From Dipteris shenzhenensis (lineage: Eukaryota > Polypodiophyta > Polypodiopsida > Gleicheniales), in NCBI GenBank assembly GCA_047967505.1, contig CM106540.1: DNA of 64,000 nt; one strand, written 5' to 3'. Positions 21,431 to 32,200 of this stretch are shown here, piece after piece. The first letter of the stretch is position 1; each line of letters starts with the position of its first letter. The position numbers and the translations under genes were made by a program. The notes under the pieces were generated by a model. The model saw only the letters and a list, made by a program, of their open reading frames with translations, was not told the DNA's origin and ran no database searches.

Positions 21431-24400
21431 AATAACAACCATAATGCTGGTTCTAGTTGGGGATCTATGTAAGCTAAACTACGCAAGCCAAGCTAGTCAT
21501 TGCATGATCGGTTCTAGCCATGAGCATGTGTACCCAAATAGTATGCTATATAGCAGGTTTAGTGGGCACATACAGTGTACTACATAGAACATACAATGTG
21601 GTAATAGCACATGGTGTGTATACTTATTTTATGACTCATAAAAGTGACATGAAATTCATTACATCAATTGGCACTATAGGCCGTTCTTCCAAGAGACACA
21701 AAAAACAAAAACAACAATAGTAACTAAAGATATAGTAGTAGTAAGACACAAGTTTTGACAAACAAGATGAGTCACTAGAGATATATCAGGAGCAAGTGAC
21801 ATGATTAGACAACCAAAAAAGTAAATAGAACTCAATTAGCAGCATCAGCATGTCACATGGTCTACCCATGTCATTTCTATTTGGGTAGAGATTTAAAGAT
21901 GGTTTGTAGATACTTATGTTACTTCTAGAAATATGCATGGATACCCTCGAGTAGGTTCTAAATCCTCCTTTAGCAAGAGTTCGGCAAGAAATCGTTTAAC
22001 ATCGGCGAGTATGTGTGCTATTCCACATCATCATGACCTACCTACTAATTTTTAATCCCCCACACCAACACACATTATGGCATGCCCCAAAAGTGGTTTC
22101 ATGGATTAGCTACGCATTGACTGAGCAAGGCATGCCCATGTGCCACCCGTCCATATAAGTAGCCCCATGTTTGTTCCATAGATTTATAATTTTATATACA
22201 AAAGGAGGTTGATGCGTAAAAGGATCCTCATGGGCTATACCTCCACATATACAACATTGAATGAGGTGTGGTGCAAGGTCAATGGGTGCAACAATCGGAG
22301 GGAGTGAGGTAGCAAAGCATCTTTTGTGCTAGCCCACCCATGCACTAAAATATTGGGAAGGGTTTTAAGGGGGGTATCATAGCCTAAGATATTGAGGCGT
22401 GATTCTTGTGGGAAAATGAGATTAAGGGTTGTCACATGAAATTGAGGGTGCAATAATGTATGGGGTCACATGCTAGGATGTGTTTGCCAATCAAGTTTTG
22501 AAACAAGATATGTGGTAATGGCTACTCTCACATGAAAGAGAATTTACATATGCTTCTCAAAAATATGTGGTACAAGAGCTCATCTAGACCAAATGCATAT
22601 GTGTCAGCATGATTTGTGTCTACCAAAATTACTGTCCATGCAAGTGGAATATATTAATATTTTGTCATATCATTTCCCTTTGGTATTGGAGATGCATGCA
22701 TAGTCATTTTGTGGATGCTTTTTTACTTTTACTAGGGAAGTCTCCTCTTAAGGTCAACCACAATTTCTTGGAGAATATGATTTTCGCTCAATCCATATTG
22801 GAGGTGTCACAACACGTTTAAGGCCACGTCTTCTCAATATTCAAAAGCTTGCTTCCCAATAGGTGATTCACAATGCATAATATCTAAGGTAGACATTGTA
22901 GACCCTTGAATCATTGCTAGCTAATTTGCACCGATTAGTTCAAGAGGATGCTTCTTGCCTCAACATTCAGCTAGCTATTGATTGGTTCTTCCATCAGGTT
23001 GTAGCATTGCACAAGAATCAACATGTGAGATATGTGCTCTTGGCTCGCATGGATGCCCTAAAAATGCTAATTGTTAGTCACATACCTTATTTGTTTATTT
23101 ACAGCAAAAGCATGCAGCAAAAGCATGCACAAGAGAATATTGTTAGGATGTAGGATGGGTAAAAGTATTGAATACTGATCTTGTTGTTATTCTAGACATG
23201 TGTATGGAATTTTAATATGACTTGTTGGTTCCATCAAAAGTCATAACTCTCGATGTTATTGTAGCGAGATAATCTTTGTTATATATGGTTTGTCACCAAG
23301 TATCAAATACTTTTACAACTAATTAGGACAGAGATCAATCTAAGGACAAATTGAAAGCTACGTTGATTCATTTGCCACAAGGGAAGTCCAAGTTGCGTCC
23401 CCAATGAGTTGTTCACTAAGTTTGTCTCACTGAGTTGAAGGCCCCTCTACTTGTATTTATCAAGAGGTGTGGAATATAGATATCATGCCTTTGAGTTGGT
23501 AGATTGGGCTTGCACATTTATTGCCTAAAGTTTCATCCTGAGTTAATCTTCATCAATGAAGACCTGCAATCTCTTTGAAACACTATTGTTTGTCCTTTCA
23601 TGGTTCTGAGGGAGTAGATTGTAGAGCTTAATCTTCCTTGTAAATGCCAAAATTTGGAGCACAAGTGCTCAAAAGAAATGAGGAAGAATGCAACTCCTAA
23701 GCTAATAGTAACTACTAGTGGTTGCCAAAGACCCATGAAGAAAACCAAATGTGGTGGCAATAGGAAGATCACCCTTATGCACAAATTAATTAAAGACTCA
23801 AGAGATGAAGTTTATGAATGTCATTTTACCAAATTTGGAGCTAGGAGAGGGGCATTGTACATGATTTTTTCTCAATGATAGGTCTACAGATGTGGGAAGT
23901 GGCACTAGAGTGAGCTAGTGAGTGGAATTGGTCTCAAGGAGACCTCAATGAGCGGTATAAGTGGGCAAGATGGGATGGGGATGGTGAGGAGAAGGCAGTG
24001 GTGTCAATCAAGGAGGATGGAGCCAACACAAACCTGCCATCCTATGTGGATGCAAAGGCTTTGAAGATGCAAGGGGGTTTTCCACTCTCAAAGATGAGGA
24101 TACTTGAAAGTTTCTACAAGCAAAAGTCATGCGGCATGCCAAGGAGACTGACCAGAAGGGGTGTTTGGGATTGGGTCAAAAGCATGCAGCTGCCTATGAG
24201 TTAAAGATGCAAGATGTTAAGCCAGAACTTGAGAGATTGTTCAAGGGTGGAGTATATCAGTTCCAGAACTCGAGAGTGGAGTCTATCTATTCAAGATGTT
24301 AAGCCAAAACTCAAGAGATTATTCAAGGGTGGAGTCTATCTATTCCTTACAGCTTGAGTACCTTCAATGGCATACTCAAAATAGTTTATGGCATTTCAAT

Positions 24401-25519
24401 GTGAGATCCCAACAAGTGGCTACACTGTGAGGTTTCTTGGTTGAGGTTTGTTTTTACTTACATGTGTTTCTAAGGAAAGAAGAAAGAAACTAGTGGACTG
24501 ATCGTTTTTCTTTGTGTTGTGGTGCTTGTTATTCCCTGGAGCCCTTCCTTTTCTTTGTGTTGTGGTGCTTGTTATTCCCTGGAGCCCTTCCTTTAGTGTG
24601 GACATGTTTTTTAATTCAATGATTACCTAGTGCAAATTGACTTCCCTAATCTTTTGCCATGTTTGGGTGGAGGATGACAACTATGTTGAGCAAAGAGCTA
24701 CTCATCCCCATCATCAGGAACTACATTTGGACTCAAGAAAGTGTGGATTTTATGGGATAGGTGCTAGGACATTCTAGATTATCTTGAGTTTAGGATTTTT
24801 GCTAGATTAGCTCTGGCTCAATAGGTTCTCTTTGGCCCATTTCTAGATTCTTGTTTTGTTTGCAAAGAAACTAGTCATTTCTCTTGAATTTGTTCTTTTA
24901 AGGATTGGAATATGGTGATCACGAGCGGAGAAAGGATTCCCGACATTTAGAAAGGTCATAGCAATGGCATAAAGAAAATACATGAGCATGCATGTAACAT
25001 GCAAGGCCCCTCAAGGCCTTAAATCACTATGAAGAAGAGAGATCTATCTGAGGATTTTGACAAGACGGCAAAGGTGCAAAGGAAGCACCTTGGTGGACCA
25101 TGGGCAAGAAGGGGAAAACACTGGTGAAGCTCTATGATGGACATTGGACAAGAGCTCCCTGGTTCATAGCAGGATTGCCCTCCTCCCAAAGGTCAAGACT
25201 GAGTCAAGGCCAAAAGAGCCTATGGTTGAGCATTTCTAGGAGGACCAAGAAGCGAATGCATCTTAGAGTCATCACAATAGCATGGGGAAGGTCAAGAAGA
25301 TGAGATGCTTGAACAAAATCACAAGAAGTGCATTCATGAGGAGAAAACAAAATGGTTTAGAGATTCAGGCTGAGGCTAATGCACAATTAGGCCATGGAGT
25401 GCCAAAATGCATTAAGGATGGGGCCAAGATTTTGGGTTGAGAAAAGGAAAATAGATTCCATTTCCTTAGGGATGCATACAAGTCTACCCAACAATAATGT
25501 AAAGGTGAGGTAGGGGTGG
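21431..25519. other. Unassigned sequence, probably decayed retroelement
   Basis: No domain can be named with confidence. Two local tandem duplications are visible: about 84 bp at 24208-24340 (phrase AAGATGTTAAGCCA...TTCAAGGGTGGAGT) and about 45 bp at 24509-24596 (phrase TTTCTTTGTGTTGTGGTGCT). The part after 23.9 kb may be the 5' region of the LINE that follows, but its ORF1 is not recognisable. Confidence 0.4.
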
Positions 25520-26335
25520 GGGGATAAAGTTAATGAGATTTCCTTGCTATCTTGGAATCTATGTGGGTGATGTGGTTAAGAAGGGATGTATTACTATTGT
25601 GAGGGAGAAGAAACTAGATGTAGTGCTACTACAATAGCTAAAATGTGGACATGGGGAGATCCTTTGGTTCTCCTTTTGTCAAATTTGGTTGGAGGTGTTA
25701 GTGAGCTACCCCAGTCGAGGGAAGGGGGGACTCTACCATCCTAGTCAAAAGTTTCCTGGATGTCAAGGAGTTGTTTGATGATGATGAAAGCTAGTTATTG
25801 CTACTATTGTTGTGGTCAATAGCTTTGAGTTCAATGTAGCTAGTGTTTAGACCTTAAATAACCCTTTGGGAAAGAGGGGAGTGTTGGAGATAGTTGAATT
25901 CCAAGTTGACCAATAATAAGTGCATCCTAGGAAGTGATTGGAATATGACGGAGAACCCTAAGGATAGATCCCACATGGGTAAATCCTCATTGGGGTTGTA
26001 GATGGCCTCATGGGAAGAGAAAAGCGTAGATTGGGGGTTAATAGACTATGCTAACCTAGATACAGAGGGGCGAGGGAGTCTTTTGTAGAGCAATCAAGGA
26101 AAGGGGGAAGACTTTAAAGCGAGTAGGATTGATAGGTTGTACTCCTAAAGGGAGGGGTAGTGGATGCATACTTTAGCAAAGCCTAGATTGGGGGTTAATA
26201 GACTATGCTAACCTAGATACATAGGGGCCGGGGAGTCTTTTGTAGAGCAATCAAGGAAAGGGGGAAGACTTTGAAGCAAGTAGGATTGATAGGTTTACTC
26301 CTAAAGGAAGGGGTAGTGGATGCATGCTTTGATGG
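25520..26335 (+). pseudogene. L1-type LINE endonuclease (APE-like), degenerate
   Basis: Near 25535 the frame reads ISLLSWNLCG, the start of an L1 APE endonuclease, followed in shifted frame by REKKLDVVLLQ. Further on, ILGSDWNMTENPKDRSHMG matches the conserved GDWN/GDFN segment, and SRIDRLY matches the SRIDR motif near the domain end. Many stops are present. A 157-bp head-to-tail duplication (26031 and 26188) covers the last part. This enzyme would nick target DNA for target-primed reverse transcription. Confidence 0.75.
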
Positions 26336-28277
26336 GAGGAGAATATGTGCTAAACACTAGCCTTCGCGCCTAATCATATCTGGAGGTTGTTAATAGCCTA
26401 TGCCAACCTATCGACCATACAGCCTCCAACAAATAGGCTATGAGCTCCTTCGACAATAGTACTCTTTTGCACCAAAGTCAACTAATAAAGCTACGACAAT
26501 CTGCCTAAAGCGCCTAGCAAGAAGGAAAACGGTGAGCACAACTATAGCGCAGACAACAGCCGACACAGCGCCAAGCTTTAGTTCTCTTAGCTGCAACAAG
26601 ATACATAGCCACAGTCTCCTTCACGGCCTTGACGACAGCAAGGGACTCTCCCGGCCCAGTAGAAGTACAAGACAGGTCGGCTCCTTAGCATCCCACGAAT
26701 ACGACAGAAGCTCCAAAAGCTCCTAAGCTCCTCTAGCTCTAGCGCCGGCTCCCAAATGTAATCAACACTCACCAAGCTCCTGCAGCCAACAACTGGCTCT
26801 CTCAGCACCAAGCAAAGCACTTCCCTCATAGCAAATGGGTGACTTCCGCGACTTCCATCCACGACCCTTCTCCTAAACGAGCTCAAGGGCTCACGAGCAA
26901 TCCAGAATGCCACAACAGACCGCCTCCGCCTCCATGAGCGACCTCCATTAGCGCCAACAAGCTCCAGCAACAACAAGCAACGTCTGGCACAACGGCTCCA
27001 GCTTCAGCGGCCTCAGGCATAGAGAACTCAACTAGCGGCATCATTGGCGGTTCTATGAATGCCCACAAGTGCCCATGGACGACAACGCCTCGGCAGCACC
27101 CACAACGCAAAAGCGGATTCGATGACGAGGTCAAAACTCCTGGCAACCACACTACATCCATTGACAGAAACTATTTAGATTCCACCGGAATCTCACAAAG
27201 ATTTTGGCTGCTTTGACCTTATCCTTGACACATGGCACTCTGGTCACCCAGAGTGTCTTGGTTCACCTTTTGCCACGTCTTCCACCTCTAGCTCTTGACA
27301 CGTGGTAGCCACATCATCATACTTGCCATGTCACCACGTAATTGAGCACGTCATCATTGACTTGGTGGTAGTCTATCCATGTCTGCTGACACATCAACTA
27401 CCATGTCAGCAACCTCGCCTCTCTACATCGGTAACGCCATGTAATCAGAGTGCCAGCAAGGCACACTTGCCTCTCCACGGCACTCCTAGCCTCTCCATGT
27501 GAACATGCAATGCCACATCAGCATGTGCCTTCTAAGCACATTCCCCTACACAGGCACGGAGTGCATTTTTGCATGTAACCTCAGCCTGCCACCTCACCAT
27601 AGGCCACATCATCTTTTTTGGGCCTTCTTAGGATCAGAGTTTGGCCTATCCTTCCGAGGGCCGTATCTTTTGATCCAAAGGGAATTTCACAGTGCAAAAA
27701 AGACAAATTGCTCACTAGCTCACGCTGTATGTACCTGTTACCTCAGATTTCACATCTGACATTTCCACAAGTCAGCATCATCAAAACCTCATCACCGGAA
27801 CCACCTCCTGAACCACTGCAATGCACCCAGCACATAAAATGAATTAAGATAAAATTTGAAGCTTTGACATGTAGTCTAGCTATAGACTAGCTTAGCTATA
27901 GAGGAGATCCAACTCCACCAAGCCAAGTCAACCATTGCCACATTACACGATTAGCTCCCATCGGCGTCAGTCCCATCGGATCTATCATCGATGTACACAT
28001 TCACACACTGACACCATCTCAGTCTCTTGGCACTCGGCAACTCACCACACCAACGTGACACTTGGCAGAGTTATCCCTCTCTCGGATTCAAGATTATTGC
28101 ACATCTTGCACACACATGCCACCCATGTAAAGTCATGTATTGTTGACTATTTTTGCACACATACAACTCAGCCTTGCACGACCTCTTGGCTACTCCCGAC
28201 ACACAGTGATGATGTACCACATGCAATTCTCGGTGCGACATGCACGAGACATGCCGTTCCTGGCATTCTTGCATACC
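26336..28277 (+). other. Insert in LINE, proximal part: leader-like sequence
   Basis: From about 26.4 kb the sequence is rich in short AGC/GCC words. From 27230 to 27540 it carries GCCACATCATCA, CACGTCATCA and CACGTGGTAG phrases. These match, in reverse complement, the composition and motifs of the Copia A leader (4.5-5.2 kb), so this may be a plus-strand fragment of the same Copia family. No reliable protein is encoded. Confidence 0.45.
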
Positions 28278-28995
28278 ATAAGACTCAGGACGCCCAAACT
28301 GACGAGATTTCCGACTGTTTGGGGCAGTGCATTGTCGACAAGGAAGGTGCATGCCACTTCATCGATGCCGAAACAACCATCATTTGCACGCACAGAGTCG
28401 ATGTCGCTACCTTCAACGATGAGCTTGTGGAGAAATTCAACACTCCCGAGATGATTGTGCATGTTCAAATACACAGTAACACCGCGAGGAACCAGCTCTC
28501 AAAGAATGGTTGGAGGACAAAAGCTTCAACAAGATAGGAAAAATTTGCGTGGGGGCGAAGGCAATGATAACGGAAAACATCGACCTCGCAATAGGTGCTG
28601 CAAATGGAGCAATGTGCAAAATCAAGAGCATCAATACAACTAGCCGGGGAGAAATCAACGGTATTACTGTCGTCGTGGACACAACAGCGGCCGTGCTCAC
28701 ATTACGATGCTCGAAGCATCAGCGAAAGGCAATAAATGGAAAATGGTTCCACAAGTCCACATTTCCACTAACCCTAGCATACGCTATCACGGGACACAAA
28801 TCCCAAGGCGCAACCATATCCAACAAAGCGCTGCTCATATTTCGAGGAGTGTTTGTTGCCCCTGGCCTAGCATACATGATGTTGTCCAGAGTGACTGAGA
28901 GGACGAGGCTGCGCATACTACATTGCCCACATCCAGACATATTCAGACCAATTCCACGAGAGTTCTCACAGCCGACAACACAACCACGCGCATAA
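28278..28995 (+). pseudogene. PIF1-like helicase, C-terminal half, one frameshift
   Basis: Two frames together encode the second RecA-like domain of a PIF1-family helicase. The first runs to about 28480 and includes ETTIICTHRVDVATFNDEL. The second continues from about 28480 with KICVGAKAMITENIDLAIG, then GAANGAMCKIKSI, then motif V as LAYAITGHKSQGATI and motif VI as APGLAYMMLSRVTERTRL, ending at TAA 28993. A single -1 type change near 28480 joins them. The Walker A half is missing upstream. PIF1-type helicases occur in Helitrons, in large DNA viruses and as host proteins. The adjacent GIY-YIG gene makes a mobile or viral-type origin likely but unproven. Confidence 0.75.
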
Positions 28996-29146
28996 AGGTA
29001 TTCACTACCAGAGATTGAAAAAGGCAGAGACAAGTCATGAATATGTTACGTCAAACATGCGTGCAAGGAAAATGGTTTTAATATCTTGTCTGTTGTCGAG
29101 AACAGGTGCAGAGAATCAGAAAGATCGGGACATTGCAGCATAAGAC

Positions 29147-30434
29147 ATGGACGCAGACAAGGTAAATTCCACCAGCATGAAACAATCTTTTTTTCTTGAA
29201 GATTTAAAAAGACAGATCATTTGAAAAGACGGTGTAATAAGTCGTGCCTGCAAGCAGCTATTTGAGCTATACAAAAGCAACGCGAAGGCAACAAAACCTC
29301 CACCAGCAAAGAGGAGGTTCTTCCTAACCACAAAGCAATTCTGGCTAGCAAACAATGCAGGAGAACGTCCGGGAGCTTACATCAACGGCTTCAACACGTA
29401 TGCGGAACTACGCGACTTCATTGACAACTGCAATAGGCGTTTGCCAGCTAAAAGAGAGCCGGGAGGCTTGAGATTCGCAAATGGTACGTGATGCTTCCGA
29501 AAATTTAAAAAAACCACAACAATTGAGAAAAAGAATTAACGAGTTGCAAGAACAACAAACTCATCATGGATTGCACTTCTCCTGCAGGACTCCTCAAAGA
29601 GATCCTTGTCGAGCTTGACATTGAGTTCAATGAGACCGATAGGATGATGGAAAGTTTGGAGGGGCAGAAGCTACTACACACGAAGACGAAAGGGATCACA
29701 GCGTATGCGTGCGAGCTGCTGCATTACGGGTACAACGTATCCTTGGAGTTGCTGAGGGACACGACGCGCGATCAAGGAACGGCTATACTCAAACAATTCA
29801 TGGAACAATTTGGAGGGACGCACGACGCGACACACCCAGTGACGACAATGGAGAAGCTTACGTATATTTTCGACAGGGACTTATACGAGGAGCGCTTCGG
29901 TATTGGAAACGATCCTTTAACGCCAACAGAGAAAAACACGGGCAAGTAAATAAATGCATTCTATTATGGACGTCAAACGAAAAAAAAAAGACCGAAAACC
30001 TCGATGACTAACGTAATTGTCAATGTTTACGCAGGTACGACATTGAAAGACGCGAGCCTCTAGATGAAGGAGGAGCCTCCACTGAAGCGCCCGCGCAAGG
30101 GAATCGTGCGAGCCTCGTCGTCTACTGCATCATGTGCAAGCCCAACAACAGAAAATACATAGGGAGCACGACGGACCTGCCGCGGAGGATCAAACAGCAC
30201 AATAAAAAACCACCGGCGAAAATGAAAGAGGACTTGCAACGTTACAAGCCCTTCAAAGAAAGTTTCGAAATCAAAGTTTTGGAAACAACAGACACTGTAG
30301 ACAAAGCACGAACTTTAGAGCAGTACTACATAAGGAGCCACAACACAATAGGTCCATTAGGTTACAACACGCTCGAGGGCCATCCGACTAGAGCGCGGAA
30401 GTACTATTTCCTAAAGCGTAGGAACATAATTTGA
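29147..30434 (+). CDS. Four-exon gene for a GIY-YIG nuclease domain protein, 333 residues
   Basis: Four exons, 29147-29161, 29255-29483, 29588-29945 and 30035-30434, join through three GT-AG introns of 93, 104 and 89 bp. All phases agree and no stop occurs, giving 333 residues. I chose the ATG at 29147 because exon 1 (MDADK) ends at a GTAAAT donor; an upstream exon is possible. Residues 1-228 match no domain I know (RRFFLTTKQFWLANNAGERP, AYINGFNTYAELRDFI). Residues 229-333 form a GIY-YIG nuclease: VVYCI (229-233), KYIGS (241-245), Arg251/Arg252, His256, Glu296 in LEQYYI, and GYN at 310-312. Such domains cut DNA using the Arg/Glu site and a metal ion. The gene lies 150 bp after a PIF1-like helicase end, inside a LINE. 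Its intactness contrasts with the decay around it. The domain call is firm; the protein's role is unknown. Confidence 0.78.
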
Positions 30435-30441
30435 CCCAAAA

Positions 30442-30447
30442 AATAAA
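30442..30447 (+). promoter_or_regulatory. Polyadenylation signal after GIY-YIG gene
   Basis: AATAAA lies 8 bp after the stop codon of the GIY-YIG gene. The position is closer to the stop than usual but consistent with a compact gene. Confidence 0.45.
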
Positions 30448-30516
30448 CATTTGTGCCTTCGAAAAAAGGGATCCAATGAAGTTGCAAATGGTGCTGGAAC
30501 TTTTGTCGTACATGCA

Positions 30517-30720
30517 ATGCAGCTTTGGGTTTGGATTATTCCTGTCACAATTGCATGCTTCTGTCTCAATTTGGTTTTGATTTATTATTTATACATTTCT
30601 GAAATACATCTCCCCGTCGTTCGCTCGAAGTGGAATGACAATAGATTTGCTTACAGTGCAAAGAATAGGAATTTGTCTTCCTCCGAAAAAAAGAAAAACT
30701 ACGTTTTACTGTCGACATGA
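30517..30720 (+). CDS. Hypothetical small protein with one predicted membrane segment
   Basis: The first ATG in an open frame starting before it is at 30517, giving 67 residues. Residues 2-26 are strongly hydrophobic (QLWVWIIPVTIACFCLNLVL and onward to YYLYI), long enough for one membrane span. The rest is basic and Ser/Asn/Lys-rich. It follows the GIY-YIG gene by about 80 bp on the same strand. No family is recognised and it may be a chance frame. Confidence 0.25.
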   Translation: MQLWVWIIPVTIACFCLNLVLIYYLYISEIHLPVVRSKWNDNRFAYSAKNRNLSSSEKKKNYVLLST

Positions 30721-31049
30721 ACAACATCAAGTGCAAGCAGGACTGGATGATAACGAAATCTCTACAAAAGGTTGCATGCAATTGAACATCAATCTTCTGC
30801 ATCATTTCTGACAACGTGACTCATGTGAACCTCAACAAGATAGCAAAAGAGAGAAGTATTCATCAAGAGCCCAGCTGGCCAAGCAATCTAGTTGTCACAA
30901 CCTATTGGATGACATCTCCATCACTACATCAACTAGCTTCAAATCTGGATGCCTCTTCTACAGAGTAGCTGGACAGTCCATGGCAACTTATGGCATGTTC
31001 ATCTTTGACATGTTCGACATGTAGCCATTGACATTGCTGGTGGAAGTGG
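30721..31049. other. Unassigned sequence between cassette and LINE RT
   Basis: Nothing is recognised. The right edge of the insert that splits the LINE should lie in or near this interval, because LINE-type coding resumes by about 31050. Confidence 0.4.
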
Positions 31050-32200
31050 AGGTGGCCATGCAAGCTAAGTGAATTAGAGGATATTAAGTAGGTGCACATG
31101 AAGAGCAGGTAACTATGGTTTGCAGTTGGGGATTGTGCATCCAAGGTGTTCTTTCAAGCCATTAAAAGGAGAAACTTCGAGAGTTAGTATGTCGAGTGAT
31201 GGGGTGCCAAGGCAACATGGTGATTGAATTCTCACACATGGCAGAGGTATTTGGATCAGAGTTATAGGTAATCATGTGGTCTACAGGGACTAGCAAGAAA
31301 ATATTGATGCAGTGCTCGTGGGTGTCATTGATAAGGTATTGGATGTGGAAAGACTACAGACCTTTCTCGAGCAAAGAGCTTTATGATGTAGTGAGTGTCA
31401 GGGAAAAGGATAGATTTCCGATCTTTGGTGGGCTAATAGCAGAGTTCTTGTGGCATTTTGGGATGTCTTCTATCAAGTCGTAGTGGCAATGGCCAATGCA
31501 GCGATACATAGGGGTTTATTGTTAGAAGATGTTATGCAAGGTTGGTCATGTTGTCTCCAAGGCAACAAAATAGGTTGAGAGTGGGAAATTAGAGGCCATT
31601 ATCATGCTTAACACTTCATACAAGATCATTCCAAAGGCTTTGGCACTCAGGATTTGAGAGATATGTATGTAAGTGGTTGATATGGGTTATTAAAGCACGG
31701 GATACCTTAATGTACTCAATGTATCTACTGTGCTTAATTCCAATTTTGGGTTTGATTTGGATAAAGATTATGATAGGATTAGGTGGGACTTCATTTCGGT
31801 AGTTCTAGACTCACTAGGATTTGGTGGTGGGTTTGGTAGGATGCTGTCAACCCTTTTTGGTAATGTGTCTACGACTCTATGTTCGAACGGTGGAGTAGTT
31901 GGGAGATTTGAGTTGAGCCGTTCAATTAGGTAGGGTTGTCCTATTCCCCTTGATTTTTCCATTGTGTTCTATGCCCCTTATCACCTTGCTAAAAAAGGGT
32001 GTGAATGAGGGGCAAATCAAGGGGGTTAATCTAATGTTGAGGAAGCAGACTCTTTGCCAACAACATGGTGTTGTTTCAAAGGACAGTCAGGCTATTGCGA
32101 AGAATTTGTTTGAAAAGCTACATAAGTTTTGTGTATACTCAAGCTTTGAATGGAGTTGAATGAAAAGGTTGTCCTCAAGGTGGACCAAAGCCCCCTTCTA
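31050..32200 (+). pseudogene. L1-type LINE reverse transcriptase fragment
   Basis: The segment begins with WFAVGDCASKVFFQAIKRRN, equivalent to the W-GD-N-KFFH block before L1 RT. IIMLNTSYKIIPKALALRI (about 31600) is the classic LLNTSYKIISKALA block. FDLDKDYDRIRWDFISVVLD then LGFGGGFGRML (31740-31850) is the F-AYD catalytic region. SNGGVVGRFELSRSIR, a stop in place of Gln, then GCPIPLDFSIVF is the RQGCPLSP block. Several stops and frame changes inactivate it. With the endonuclease at 25.5-26.3 kb it makes one LINE split by about 4.7 kb. Confidence 0.82.

Noticed and set aside
30132-30434. GIY-YIG domain as the endonuclease of the Penelope-like element
   Set aside because: No Penelope-type RT lies near it; the Penelope-like RT is 20 kb away on the other strand, and the GIY-YIG domain is fused to an unrelated N-terminal region through splicing.
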